The notes under the pieces: model-generated
What the model was told of the DNA's origin: nothing
Seen by the model: only the letters and a program-made list of their open reading frames with translations
Database searches by the model: none
In this document: positions 10,141 through 20,973 of the stretch, in pieces
How positions within the stretch are numbered: position 1 is the first letter of the stretch
Layout: every line of letters starts with the position of its first letter
Source: Rhodocollybia butyracea
Taxonomy: Eukaryota > Basidiomycota > Agaricomycetes > Agaricales > Omphalotaceae
NCBI GenBank assembly: GCA_015501585.1
Contig: JADNRY010000019.1
Location: 372,001-436,000 of the forward strand
Length of the DNA stretch: 64,000 nucleotides
Direction of reading: 5' to 3'
Made by a program: the position numbers and the translations under genes

Positions 10141-11234
10141 TATTGAGTTGTCATTGGACACCAGCTTCGTTTTTCCTCCCGCCAAATCCTACGCCAAGCT
10201 TGGAAACTCGACGGCATCTTTCCAGATGTCCCCAAATACAGCAGAAACATATCTCACATTTGATTTCAATGATATTGCTGATGAACATGAAACAGCAATG
10301 ATGGGAGCACATAGCCGAGGGGCTATACTATTTGATTCCGGATGTTCGAGCCACATGACTCCTATGGAGGACAGCCTCCAAGATCTAAAGTCTATTCCAA
10401 CTAAAGTCATTCAAGCAGCCAATGCCGGAACTTTTAATTCTAGCATGGCAGGTACACTTCATTTGGACTTTCCAATTGATAACCACGGCAATACTCGAAC
10501 CATCCCGCTTCATAATGCCCTCCTATGCCCCAACATTCCCAACACTCTTATTTCCTTGGGAAAACTCAATGATGATGGATACAATATCCACATTGGGAAT
10601 GGTTTACTCACCATGACTGACCCCAACAACAGGATCATTGCACATATTCCGAAGATCCATGGACTCTACCAGATTCCCATGGAGGAACATGCTTATGTTG
10701 CCAAAGATCGACTGGTATCACTCTATGACGCCCACTGCATCTTAGGCCATCCAAACTATGCTTATATTAAGCATTTATTCGCACACAACCAGATCAATGG
10801 GATGAGATTGGATAAATCTCACATGGATGAGCCGGAATGCTGTACATGCTTGCTAGCTAAGGCAGCAAGATTTCCGATCGCCAAATTACGGTCTTCTCCA
10901 CGAGCGGAGAATTACGGAGATGTTTTTCACATGGACGTCTGGGGACCTGCATCAGTTCAGACCATCAACCGCTGCACTTACGCCCTCACCATAGTCGACG
11001 AAGCGACTCTATGGTTAGAGGAACCATTGCTGAAAAGCAAGGATGAAGCATTCACCCAGTACATCATTATTCAAACAAATCTCCAGACTCAATATGGCAT
11101 CACTGTTAAAATTCTTCACTCTGATCGAGGGGGAGAATTTATTAGCCGAGAATTCAACCAGTACCTGGAACGACTTGGCACCAAGCGGAGATTAACGGTA
11201 CATGACACTCCGGAACATAACGGCATAGCGGAAT
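10115..11234 (+). pseudogene. pol: Copia pol, first part: protease, pre-integrase, integrase core (interrupted)
   Basis: Protease active site FDSGCSSHM near 10330. GAG-pre-integrase zinc motif with HCILGHPNY and CCTC near 10735-10850. Integrase catalytic residues: Asp in FHMDVWGP (about 10928), Asp in LHSDRGGEF (about 11120) and Glu in HNGIAE (about 11218). Coding is cut right after the Glu by the gag-only LTR element at 11235. The reading frame resumes exactly after it at 12859 once one copy of the GGAAT duplication is discounted, so the host element was intact here before insertion. Confidence 0.85.
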
Positions 11235-11400
11235 TGTTGGATATTTATCCTGGGCTGCTCAATCGAGGCTGTGGACAAACACATATATACAAATGATGTG
11301 TAACTACAACCCTTGATAACAATCTAATAGTAGTCTTGAACCGCCATCTCAGAGCCATCTCAGAGCCATCTAAGAGTCTAGGAGTCTTTATTAACCAACA
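11235..11400 (+). repeat. 5' LTR of the gag-only element
   Basis: 166 bp, TGTTGGATATT...TTAACCAACA, with perfect short terminal inverted repeats TGTTGG/CCAACA. Includes a direct repeat of cagagccatct. Confidence 0.9.
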
Positions 11401-11415
11401 GGTTATGGGCCCCGT
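11401..11415 (+). promoter_or_regulatory. Primer-binding site of the gag-only element
   Basis: GGTTATGGGCCCCG, the same primer site as the host copia at 8601, which is consistent with use of the same replication machinery. Confidence 0.7.
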
Positions 11416-11541
11416 GTCCACACTATACATCTAGGAGTTTTATTCATCATCTAGGAGCTTTACTTTTCACCCAATCACTCAATCTCACTCATTTCATCAT
11501 CCCATCCCCAATCCCTTTTCAACGACTCATATTCATTCACT

Positions 11542-12639
11542 ATGGCCACACTTTCAGCTCTTCTTAATCTTGGAAGGAACATTCCCCTACTTTCCACTAC
11601 AAATGCTGATGACTGGAGCAACTGGAAAGAGGATGTTCTGCAAATGGTGCTTAGTGCAGATGGTCAGAGCGCCAAGATTGCCACAGGGTTGACTTCACGT
11701 CCATCAGAGGCTGCTGATGCCAAGGAATGGGATCGACTCAACTCACAGGCTGCGTCCATCATTAAATCCCTCACTAATCGAGACTGCTGAAACATCTACA
11801 AGGATAAGACAAATGCTTCCGAAATCTGGAGTGCACTTGTCTCCTATTTTGAAAAATCATCATTTTCCTCACGTTCAGCTACACGTGCTGCCTATCACCG
11901 CATTACGCATGATCCGCTTAAACCAACCAAAGTCTATCTTGATGCTTTGGATGATATGCGTGCTCGTCTTCAGGCACTACTCCCTTCCGGTGAAACAATC
12001 TCTGATAGTTATCACAAGGATATCATGCTCCAGAACCTTCATTCATCATTCGAGGCCTGGAAAACATCTCTTCTCGCCCAACCTACTGGCGAGCCCAATC
12101 TTAAAACCTGCCGCACTGTTCTTGAGAGTGCTATGGTTTCATTTGACCCTGAGAAGAGAGCCGATGAAATTTTAGATGGGATTAATAACCCGTCTGAACC
12201 ATCCTCCCGTGTAGAGGCTGCTCATGCTTATGCTACAGCTTTCCAAAAGGGAAGTAAAGGAGGAAGTCGGAATGGATCTGGTACTAGGGAAAGTTTTAGT
12301 GGTAGAGGGGGAGGAAGAGGGGGAGCTTCCAATGGAAGCGGCCATGAAGATGGACAAGGATTTATAGACAGTCACGGAAATCGCTGGTGCGATATGTCTA
12401 TGGATGGCTGTCACCGTTGTGGAGGTATGTCGCACAAGGCTTCTAACTGTGTCAAGGACATGCCAGAGGAAGTCAAGCACTGGTGTCTTAACCGCACATA
12501 TGACACTGCGCACATCACTCACAATCCTCCCGATAACATCTCTTCACATTTCATTGCTCCTATTGATACTTATGGTTTTTCTGCTCATCCTACTTGTCCA
12601 CCCTTTGAAGAGGAGGAGTATATTGATTTTCATGCTTGA
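11542..12639 (+). CDS. Gag of the non-autonomous LTR element (one internal TGA)
   Basis: Single frame of 366 codons from ATG 11542 to TGA 12637-12639, interrupted by one in-frame TGA at 11788-11790. The N-terminal part shows WSNWKEDVLQMV-type UBN2/copia capsid features, followed by a Gly-rich RGG region (about 12260-12350) and a CCHC knuckle CHRCGGMSHKASNC (about 12412-12453). The TGA stands where a Trp (TGG) would fit (..NRDC-stop-NIYKDK..). It differs strongly in sequence from the host Gag at 8655, so it is not a simple deletion of that element. A functional product would need readthrough or a repaired sister copy. Confidence 0.8.
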
Positions 12640-12687
12640 TTATATTTATAGCTTAGGGGGAGCTCTCTTTGTTTCGCAGAGGGGGAG

Positions 12688-12853
12688 TGTTGGATATTTA
12701 TCCTGGGCTGCTCAATCGAGGCTGTGGACAAACACATATATACAAATGATGTGTAACTACAACCCTTGATAACAATCTAATAGTAGTCTTGAACCGCCAT
12801 CTCAGAGCCATCTCAGAGCCATCTAAGAGTCTAGGAGTCTTTATTAACCAACA
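12688..12853 (+). repeat. 3' LTR of the gag-only element
   Basis: No difference from 11235-11400 was found by eye. Confidence 0.9.
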
Positions 12854-12858
12854 GGAAT

Positions 12859-15029
12859 GCACCCATCGGACTCTACTGAATGCAGTACAAAGTCTAATCA
12901 TTTCATCAGGACTTCCTAAATGGCTATGGGGATTTATGATGAAGTATGTGGTTTATATTTGGAATAGGACACCAAAGAAGGGAATTAATATGGCGACACC
13001 ATACGAAAAACGGTTCAATCAAAAACCCGACATTTCTAACTTTCAAATATTCGGGAGCATAGTGTATGTAAAGAAGGAGAAAGAGCCAGGAAAATTTGAA
13101 CCACAGGCACAAGAAGGAAGATGGATAGGTATAGACACGGAATCTAACGGATATTTTATCTATTGGCCACAGCAACGAACAGTTACCACAGAACGCAATG
13201 TAACAATTTCAAATAGGCAGATCCAACTCAAGGAGGATGGAAATTTGGAAGATTTGGAAACATCAGTCACTGAGTCAGAACAGCCTATTATTCCTGTACC
13301 TGACGAAATTGCAGAGCCCATCCCGCCGGAACAAATTACCGGAAAACGTGTCAGGCGACCCACTCAGAAAATCAGGGATATCATTGAAGGATCAGCAGAG
13401 GGTAACATGGAACTCCGCCACCTTACAGCATCACTTGCACAAGTCACATCTGAAATCGAATCAGATCCTTTATCAGTTGCAGAAGCTATGCGCCGACCTG
13501 ACTGGCCAAAATGGCAAGAAGCCATGAACGAGGAGATATCCAGACTTAACCAGCGTGGAACTTACGATATAGTCATGGCACCATCGGATGCAAACATTCT
13601 CACATCCAAATGGGTTTATCGGACCAAGAAGGATGAACAAGGACAGCTTACTAGTCACAGAGCCAGACTTGTGGTGCGAGGATTTAATCAAATCCCAGAT
13701 GTTGATTACTTTCCAGATGAAACTTTCGCATCAGTTGCCAAACTTGCATCAGCCAGAACTATTCTCAGCATCGCAGCTGAACACAGCTGGATCATTCATC
13801 AGATGGATGTCAAATCAGCATATCTCTATGGCAAACTCGATGACAGCGAAAAGATCTACATGAAGGCACCAACCGGCATTAATCTAGGTGTAAAACCCGG
13901 ACAAGTACTTTGACTCAAACTTGCCTTGTACGGACTTAAACAAGCAGGTCAAAGATGGTATTTGCGATTCAGGGAAATCATGATGAAGCTAGGCTTCAAA
14001 CGGTCAGATTTTGATCATGCCGTATTCTATCGCACCGACCCATTCACAATCATTTTCATCCATGTGGATGATATGACATTGGTTACCAAAACTCTGGAAA
14101 TTATGGCACAGCTGAAGAAATCTATCAGCGCAATTATCGAGGTCACAGATCAGGGCGAAATCCATTGGCTACTTGGAATTGAGATTCAGAGATCACTTCA
14201 CAGCAGATCTATCCGTTTATCACAGCGATCATACATTGATGCTATTCTTAGCTGCTACAGATTCTCTGACATAAAGCCACTCTCTATTCCTTTTGACCCC
14301 CACATTCATCTTACCAAAAACCAGATGCCACAAACTGTGGATGATATCGCCGCTATGCGGGATAAGCCTTACCGAGAAGCACTTGGTGCTCTCCAATATC
14401 TTTCCATTGCCACACGACCCGACATCACCTATACAGTTGCCATTCTCGCCCGATTCTTGCAGAATCCAGGCATCACTCATTGGAACGGACTTAGGCGTGT
14501 ATACGCTTATCTGAAATATACCCGGGATTATTGGCTAACTTCAGGAGGAGTGCAGAAACATCCTGTCAAGGGATTTACGGACGCCGATGGAATGTCCCAA
14601 GAGGACAAACATGCCATATCTGGATACATTTTTATGCTCAACAGCGGAGCAGTATCATGGTCATCAAAGCAACAGGACACCATTTCACTATCCACTACAG
14701 AAGCAGAGTACGTCGCTCTCATGCATGCAGCCAAGGAAGCAATCTGGCTTTGAAACCTCATCTCCGAGTTGTTCACTCCAATCGCCGGACCTATCACTCT
14801 TCACTCAGACAGCCAATCAGCCATTGCTTTAGCGAAAGATGACAGGTTTCATGCACGGACCAAACACATTGACATACGGTATCATTTCATTCGGTATGCT
14901 ATTGAAGAAGGTAACATTCGACTTACTTACTGTCCAACCAAGGACATGACGGCAGACATTTTCACCAAGGCTTTAACTTCAGCAAAAGCCAAACACTTCA
15001 CATCATCTATGGGACTTGCAAAGGTTTGA
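12859..15029 (+). pseudogene. pol: Copia pol, second part: integrase C-terminus, reverse transcriptase, RNase H
   Basis: One reading frame across 12859-15029 with two internal TGA stops (13911-13913 and 14751-14753). Integrase tail with KRVRRPT, then RVT_2: QMDVKSAYLYGKLDD (about 13800), ALYGLKQAGQRWY (about 13920) and the catalytic FIHVDDM (about 14058). RNase H: GYIFMLNSGAVSWSSKQQ (about 14615-14670), STTEAEYVAL (about 14692-14720) and LHSDSQSAIAL (about 14800). The first TGA is at a position often Trp, the second at a position often Arg in copia, so G-to-A or C-to-T transitions explain both. Confidence 0.88.
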
Positions 15030-15288
15030 GGAGGAGTGTTGGACTTCATCATCTATCATCTTCATTATACTTACTATGGAACAGTCTTCTCACTTCGTTA
15101 CTATCTATGGAACATTCTCTCTCGCTGTAACTACTGGTATGTGAACTAGTTGTACTATCTTTATCCTGCCCACTCGCCATTGCCTTATTATTGTGCTCTC
15201 GTCTATTCTTACTTACCTTGTGCTCCATTCCACTCTCGTCTTATTACTCTCACTCCGTCTGTGAACGCTTCATGCGTTGTACTTATTA

Positions 15289-15965
15289 TAGAGATGTCCA
15301 CGAGTCCAAGTCTTCACAAGTACTCGCAGGTAAGATCCGTGGGAAAACCCGCAAGTATGTGACTCGCGGATCCCAGGATCCGTTTCCCACGGGTCAGGCA
15401 CGGGTCACAAGTCAGACATTTGCAATTTTCGGTTGACTTGCAAGTACTTGTGTGACTTGTGCAAGCAATATGAACTCATATATTTGTTGTTGGTGATCAA
15501 AACTTACAGTAATTAATAGTATCATATTTATTATAGTACTTATCAAGTACTGCCACACATGTTTGAGGTTGTAGACAGCTCACAGCGACTGAGCGCTTAT
15601 TTTAGCGCCCAATCGCCGTAGGCTGTCTACAATCCAAAGCCTAACTGTCAGTACATTTTTACTTCATACCATAGTATGAAATTAGTGTAACAAGTAAAGT
15701 ACAGGTTTTTAATAGCATTATACACTGTACGATCACTGTATGCAAGTAAATAATGGTAAATACTTGTGAATATAGCTGTAACTACTTGATTAGTGTGCGG
15801 ATCCACAAGTACTTGTGAGACCCGCAAGTACTTGCAGATAATACTTGCGAGTCAGTGACCCGTTTCCCACGAGTCAGCCGCGGGTCACGAGTCAGGCCTT
15901 TTAGGCCACAAGTACTTGCGCTCCGGATCCAAGTATACTTGGATCTGGACTCGTGGACATCTCTA
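15289..15965. mobile_element. hAT-type MITE 2 inside the 3' LTR
   Basis: 677 bp with inverted ends TAGAGATGTCCACGAGTCC, flanked by the 8-bp duplication ACTTATTA (15281-15288 and 15966-15973). The uninterrupted target is visible in the 5' LTR. Same family as MITE 1. No coding capacity. Confidence 0.9.
15560..15645. repeat. Snap-back hairpin within MITE 2
   Basis: GGTTGTAGACAGC and GCTGTCTACAATCC face each other around an interior with GAGCGC...GCGCCC pairing. The GATTGTAGACA word recurs in the inverted-repeat element near 21187. Confidence 0.6.
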
Positions 15966-16721
15966 ACTTATTATTAACTCGCTGGACTCGTATTTAAGCT
16001 TGTACGTACTTGTGGAATATCAAGTTGTGTTTTCTCTGTCTGTGTCTGTGTGACCAGAGCCTACTAACAGTGTTGTGCACACTGTCTGCCTTATCGATCT
16101 ACCTCTAATACATACGGGTCACGGGTATCGATCCAAGGAAATTTATGCTACCTGCAGGTACCTGCAAGTATTTGTGGGGAGGGCAGAAATAAATTTTTTT
16201 CGCTCAAATAAGAGCTGGAATATGCTCTCCGCTATGCACTAGACATTGTCTGAGCAGCTTATGTGTCCACCTAGCATGTAGCAAGTTACAAGTGGCTATA
16301 TGCACTGTAGTACACTATACAATGATGATAAATATAGTCCCTCTTTAACTTCTGTGGCTTGTATCAGTAAAGGACCACTGTTCTCTACCCACATCATGCT
16401 TTGTTCTAGGTACTAGGCACCTACTGAGTGTCTCACAGTCATACCTTACATATAGTAACCATTTTATTAGTATTGTAAGTACTAAATACTTGCAGGTACT
16501 CACAAGTAACTTGTGAGTACCTGTGTTCATTGGGATCCGCAAGTACCTGCAAGTACCTGCGTTAAAATACCTGCGGATCCCGGTATCCGTTTCCCACGCA
16601 TCCGTACGGGTCACAGATAGCCCCTTGAGGCCCACAGGTACCCGTGCAATGGATCCAGGTATACCTGGATCCGGACTCGTGGACATCTCTAATCTACACA
16701 AGTTTGATTCTTTACCAGAAC

Positions 16722-17060
16722 ATTCATATGCAGCCCTCAGCAGGTGTTCCATTCAATATTGTTTTCACTTGTGTATGTATGATTTTCCTCTCAGTGCTAT
16801 GCTCAGTGCTATCCCATTTGCTGGTGAGGGGAAAGCCGCATCCACTATGCCTCTGTGCCATTCATTCATTAATTCAAAAAGCAAGTGAGAACAGGTGCAT
16901 ATATAGCCTGTATTTCACCTAGTCACCCCCATATTGACTATCAATGTTCAGCACTCATCCTCTCAAAAAGACCCTCCAGTGCCCCTGACACCCCAGGTCC
17001 AGGTCCCCATAGTCCATCAACTCAGGCATCAACATGGGGGGGGGGGGGGTATGTGTGTTT
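16722..17060 (-). pseudogene. Array unit tail and gene B 3' remnant
   Basis: Continues the unit begun at 8020: spacer words ('cctctcagtgctat', 'attaattcaaaaagcaagtgagaaca'), then a gene B C-terminal remnant (about 16930-17036) ending in a run of 13 G (17037-17049). Confidence 0.55.
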
Positions 17061-17092
17061 TACCAATATTACATGATTTTTGCACAAAGGTG

Positions 17093-17364
17093 TGTAATTA
17101 TGTACTTTGACGCAGTACATGTTTTATGCAATACAATAAGAGAGTTATACTGAGCCCAAAGTAGTAACTGTAAATCAGAAACTAAGAACTACCGAGATAG
17201 GTGACAGGCCTTTACATACGCTTACCAGCATAGCCAGAGGCCAAGCATGACATACCTGGTACAGAGAGAGAGTTGATAGGGGCTCCTCTCTGGACCAGGA
17301 TGATAAATCGCCTGAATAAGTAATCAACCCTTTTCGGGTTAAGGCGCTAAGTCAATCTCTAACA
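17093..17364 (-). repeat. 3' LTR of the minus-strand copia
   Basis: The minus strand starts TGTTAGAGATTGACTTAG right after the polypurine tract AAGGGGGGG. It contains ggctcagtataactctctta, which is also found next to the inverted-repeat element near 20960. The distal end is not sharply defined. Confidence 0.55.
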
Positions 17365-17379
17365 CCCCCCCTTGACTAG

Positions 17380-18869
17380 TGTTGAGGCTGAGAAGTTTTA
17401 CCCATTGTTTATGCAGAGTCCAATGTAGCAGCTTGGTGAATATATCTGCAACATTTTCTTTGTTTGAAATGTATACAACATCAACGAGACATTTGGCAAT
17501 GCAATCTCTAATGAAGTGCTCTCAAATCATGATGGAGATGTGCTTCATCTTGCTGTGAGAATGGGGGTCGTGAGTGCATGCGATTGTTCCTTGATTGTTG
17601 CAGAATATGGTTGTTGGTAGAGATTGAGGGAATCTGAGTTCAGTGAATAAATTTCAGAACCATAGAACGTCTCTGGTGCAGTGTGTTGTAGCTAGATATT
17701 CTGCTTCACATGAAGATAGAGCAATGACTGATTGTTGTTTGGAACTCCATGAGATTGGGGAACTGTTCATAATGATAATGAATCCAGAAACTGATTTCTG
17801 TTCATTGCCCATTCCCCAATCTGAATCTGACAGTGCTCAAATGAGGGGATAAGTAGGATTCTTTCTTCCGAGCCAGATACCATATGTAATAGTGCCTTTG
17901 AGGTAATGCAGTATATGTTTAGCGGCAGTGATGTGTGAGAGTCCGTAATTGGACATGAAATGTGCTAACTTGCAGACAGTGTATGAGATATCCGGACGAG
18001 AGCAAGTGGACAGATACATTGATTTTCCGACGATGGCGGTGTAAGGGAAAGAGTTAACTTTAGCAGTCTCCTCTGGAGTGAGCTCTTTTGTGTCTGGGAA
18101 GAGGCGACAGCCTGGATTCATAGGCGTTGCTACTGAGTTACAGTTTTTGAAGTTGAATTCCCAAAGAATAGATTGAGTGTACATGCTTTGGTCAAGATGA
18201 ATTGTGCGGTTTTCCCTGTTGCGCATGATTCTGCAGCCGAGATGGAAGTTGGGTTCACCGTTGTCAGTGATATTGAAAAGTGAGGTGAGCTCGTCTATGA
18301 CTGAATCTGATTCTCTGGTGGATTTGATCCAATCAGCATATTGTCAACACTAGTATCCAAGACAGATTTGTCGGTTCCACAGTTCCGGTAATAAATGCTC
18401 CAATCGGATTCGGTTCTAATGAAGCCAATAGATGTTAACTTCTTGTGTAGTTCGAGATACCATTGATGACCGGATTGTTTCAAACCGTATAGGCCTTTTC
18501 TCAGTCTCCAGTAGCCAGAACCAACAATGGATGGTTTGCAGAGGTAGATTTCCTCATCCAGAGGACCGTTAAGATAAGCTGTTTTAACATCTATTTGTTG
18601 TAACTCCCAGTCTTGTTCTGTGACAAGAGCAAGGACCATTCTGATAGATTCCCATCAAGCAACGGGAGCGAATGTGTGATTAAAGTCTTGACCTGGTATT
18701 TGGGTGAAGCCTTTGGCAACGAGGCGAGCTTTGAACCTAGAAATGAGCCCATCTCGATCTCGTTTAATGCGTAATACCCATTTTGAGCCTACGGCCTTCC
18801 TGCCAGGGGGTATATCCTCAATCTCCTTGTAAACACCTTTTGCATTAAGGGACTCTAACTCACTGACAA
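17380..18869 (-). pseudogene. Copia RT and RNase H fragments
   Basis: RT pieces: [11 protein letters not shown] (about 18780), LQQIDVKTAYLNGPLDEEIY (18550-18610), GLYGLKQSGHQWY (18460-18500) and a degraded catalytic box TSVDNML in place of YVDDML (about 18340). Connection and RNase H: ATPMNPG, STCSRPDISYTV (about 17990) and LHYLKGT (about 17900), continuing left to 17640 with a tRNA-independent RNase H tail. Several stops. Confidence 0.8.
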
Positions 18870-18875
18870 GATATC

Positions 18876-19499
18876 AGTATTTTTGTGCCATAAAAGGCTA
18901 GGAAATATATTACATTTTTCAGTTTATTTTCCAGTAATTTTGTCCCCTGTAAAATAGCATGTTTTGTGTCCATGAAAGGTGTGGGAAAATAAAACTTTTT
19001 TCGCCGCTTATTCTGCTGGAAAAAGTACATATTTTACCAAATCTATTTTCCTTGAAATATTCGTAATTTTTCCATAATTTTTACCTTTGTAAAAGCTTTG
19101 TTTTGACCTTTGTAATATATTGGCTTTTTCAAAAGATTTTACTTAGGAAATATATGCTGCAAAAAGAAACGAGCAATGAATGGGTCAAAGGTATCCTTTG
19201 TCCGGGCCAGCCCGCCCGGCCGTAAAATAAATCCTTTTTCACAAGAAAAATACAATGAAAAATACAATATTTTGCCACTGTTATAAAACCACTTTTTCAG
19301 TGGCAAAAAATGTAGAAAAATAAAAAATATTTCCGGAAAAATAGCTAGTGTAAAATATGCTATTTTACAGGTGAAAAAGAATGTATTTTCCCACACCTTT
19401 TTCTTCTGAAACAAATGATATTTTGCAGAGGAGAAAAGCACTGAAAAATCAATGGAAAAATGTTATATATTTCCTTGCCTTTTACACAGGCAAAATATT
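18876..19499. mobile_element. AT-rich MITE inserted in the minus-strand copia pol
   Basis: 624 bp. Long imperfect inverted ends: the left AGTATTTTTGTGCC...AAAAGGCTAGGAAATATATTAC mirrors the right end. Flanked by GATATC on both sides (18870-18875, 19500-19505). Removing the insert and one GATATC restores the pol reading (SLPGY then LVSELESL). Interior arms (tgggaaaata/tattttccca) add further self-complementarity. No transposase. Confidence 0.8.
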
Positions 19500-19505
19500 G
19501 ATATC

Positions 19506-20937
19506 CTGGCAGTGACTCTTCATAGATGGCAGACAACCAGTGTGACCAATATACAGAAGATTTTGCATGTTCGATGGTTTCAGGATCCTTTTTGTGGATG
19601 TCGTCTATGGGATGTTCCAAAGCGCTTCCCACAAAAGTGGATTCGGTAGCTATGAACACTTTTGTCAATGGAGAGAGGTCATCGGTGGTGCACTTGACTT
19701 CTATTTCTTCATCATGAGTAGAATTCAGGAGGTCAAGTAAGATAGTGTTGTGCCCCCCCTCAACGGTGGATTCTGTGAGGAGGTCAACATGGTATCAAGC
19801 AGGTAGACATCTTGGTCGAGTACTGTGACAAAGTTCAACATAGGTAGTACCATCGGACATTTCAATGTCAGCACTGCGATGGTGTCAGGGCATAAGTTTC
19901 AAAGTTAGGATCAATACACACTTGTGAGTTTGGTCAGTTATTGACGTATCAGAGGTGTTAGAGTCTAGGGATGGCCTGTAAACAGGTTAGAATTAGTCCC
20001 TTAGTAATGGATAACTACACACTTGAGATTAAAATGATCGCTTTTGAATGAATCATCCAAGGCAGCAGTGTCGTGATAAAGCCTGTGATACAGGTTAACA
20101 TTGTGTATATCAACCACTGAAGAAACATGTACTTGTTTTGAGATAGTGTTGGTTCAGTGTCTATATTCAGATCATCCCAGAGGATGTCTGATAGAGGCGG
20201 AGATGGTAGATGACTCAGGAAGCCATGAAAGTCTATGTCATGTTGAGGTCAGACTGACTTTAAAGTGGGAAACCATATGAGGTAACCCTTGGAATCTTTT
20301 GCGTATCTGACAAATCGACCTTCTTCCCCTCAAGGTTCCATCTTTCCAATTTCATCTGAGTTAGACTTCCATGCAGTTACGAGAGCACCAAAGGGTCTAA
20401 GATGAGAGAGGTCTGGTTGTTTTTGGAACCAGCCTTGAAAAGGCATGATATGGGATAAGGAGGTGTGAGGTACTCTGTTTTTAATATGAGCACTAGTTTG
20501 TGTTATAAATGGCCAGAACCAAGCCATCATCTGTGAATTGATGAGCATAGCTCACGACATTTGTTCTAAAATTTGGTTTGTTTGTTCTGCAACACCATTC
20601 TGTGGGGAAGCATCCAGGTAATTCCTTCAGTTTCGCAGTATTGTTTGAATTGACCCTCAACAAGCTCGCTGGCGTTGTCGACACGCAGGAAGATAATTTT
20701 GTACCCAAGTTGTTTCTCGGTGGCAGTGCAAAATAGAATAAATGATTTAAGAGCTTCAGATTTTTGTTTTAAGAAGAAGACAACAATGAAACAACTACAG
20801 TCATCTATGAAGGTGATGAAGTAGCAAAAACCCCTGTATCCAGTTGGAAAGGGGCCACAGATGTCAGAATGAATGCAGAAGAGAGGGCGATAATATGCAG
20901 ATTTTGCACTTAGGCTTGTAGCCATATATTTTGACAA
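19506..20937 (-). pseudogene. Copia integrase and linker fragments
   Basis: Integrase core pieces HSDICGPFPTGYRGFCYFIT (about 20850) and LRVDNASE (about 20680), both catalytic Asp present, then a broken region with NRVPHTSLSH (about 20470) and PFQGWFQKQPDLSHLRPFG (20400-20460). Frames change several times. The conserved Glu region is altered (MLPHRMVLQNKQ). Confidence 0.75.
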
Positions 20938-20973
20938 TGTATATGCGCTACATATACAATAAGAGGGTTATAC

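Larger units (their letters stand above)
11235..12853 (+). mobile_element. Gag-only non-autonomous LTR retrotransposon nested in integrase
   Basis: 1619 bp. Two LTRs of 166 bp that appear identical, flanked by a perfect 5-bp duplication GGAAT (11230-11234 and 12854-12858). A tRNA-iMet-half primer site lies at 11401 and a polypurine tract (gcagagggggag) just before 12688. It codes only a Gag protein; there is no protease, integrase, RT or RNase H. Identical LTRs indicate recent insertion. It must rely on enzymes of another copia element. Confidence 0.9.
8179..16110 (+). mobile_element. Ty1/copia LTR retrotransposon (host of nested insertions)
   Basis: 5' LTR 8179-8600, tRNA-iMet-half primer site at 8601, gag and pol in the copia order PR-INT-RT-RH, polypurine tract just before 15037, 3' LTR 15037-16110 (enlarged by MITE 2). 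Flanks TGTAC and CATAC agree at three of five bases and fit a decayed 5-bp duplication within the MITE word ctgtacgggtcac. A gag-pol frame change and two in-frame TGA codons mean the element is not intact. Confidence 0.9.
15037..16110 (+). repeat. 3' LTR of the copia element, carrying MITE 2
   Basis: LTR sequence 15037-15288 and 15974-16110 matches 8179-8600; the intervening DNA is MITE 2 plus one copy of its 8-bp duplication. Confidence 0.9.
8090..16691. mobile_element. hAT-type MITE 1, interrupted by a copia element
   Basis: Terminal inverted repeats TAAAGATGTCCACGAGTCC at the left and the complement of TAGAGATGTCCACGAGTCC at the right, flanked by the 8-bp duplication ATCTACAC. Subtracting the inserted copia (8179-16110) leaves about 670 bp, close to the 677 bp of MITE 2. 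The 8-bp duplication and the YAGRGATG-like tip are typical of the hAT superfamily. There is no transposase frame, so it is non-autonomous. The interior is rich in short palindromic words (acttgcaagt, gggatccg). Confidence 0.8.
8020..16721 (+). repeat. Second tRNA-like module, copy g, split by nested transposons
   Basis: The 5' part is 8020-8089 and the 3' part 16692-16721 (ending in a B-box-like TTTGATTC and CAGAAC). The 8-base word ATCTACAC stands at both sides (8082-8089 and 16692-16699) and is the target duplication of the hAT-type MITE inserted here. Confidence 0.8.
17093..20938 (-). mobile_element. Decayed Ty1/copia retrotransposon (minus strand)
   Basis: A 3' LTR abuts a G-rich polypurine tract on the minus strand at 17364-17371. 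Going leftward from 20937 the pol domains run integrase, RT, RNase H. Gag, protease and the start of integrase are missing: the integrase fragment begins directly beside an LTR-like end at 20938. Many stops and frame changes. The left boundary is uncertain by tens of bases. Confidence 0.75.

Noticed and set aside
17037..17049. Run of 13 G taken as a possible G-quadruplex or telomere end
   Set aside because: A plain mononucleotide run next to a decayed gene remnant; more likely slippage or assembly uncertainty.
19139..19668. Minus-strand open frames as possible proteins
   Set aside because: They lie in or across the AT-rich MITE (18876-19499) and are explained by it and by pol decay.
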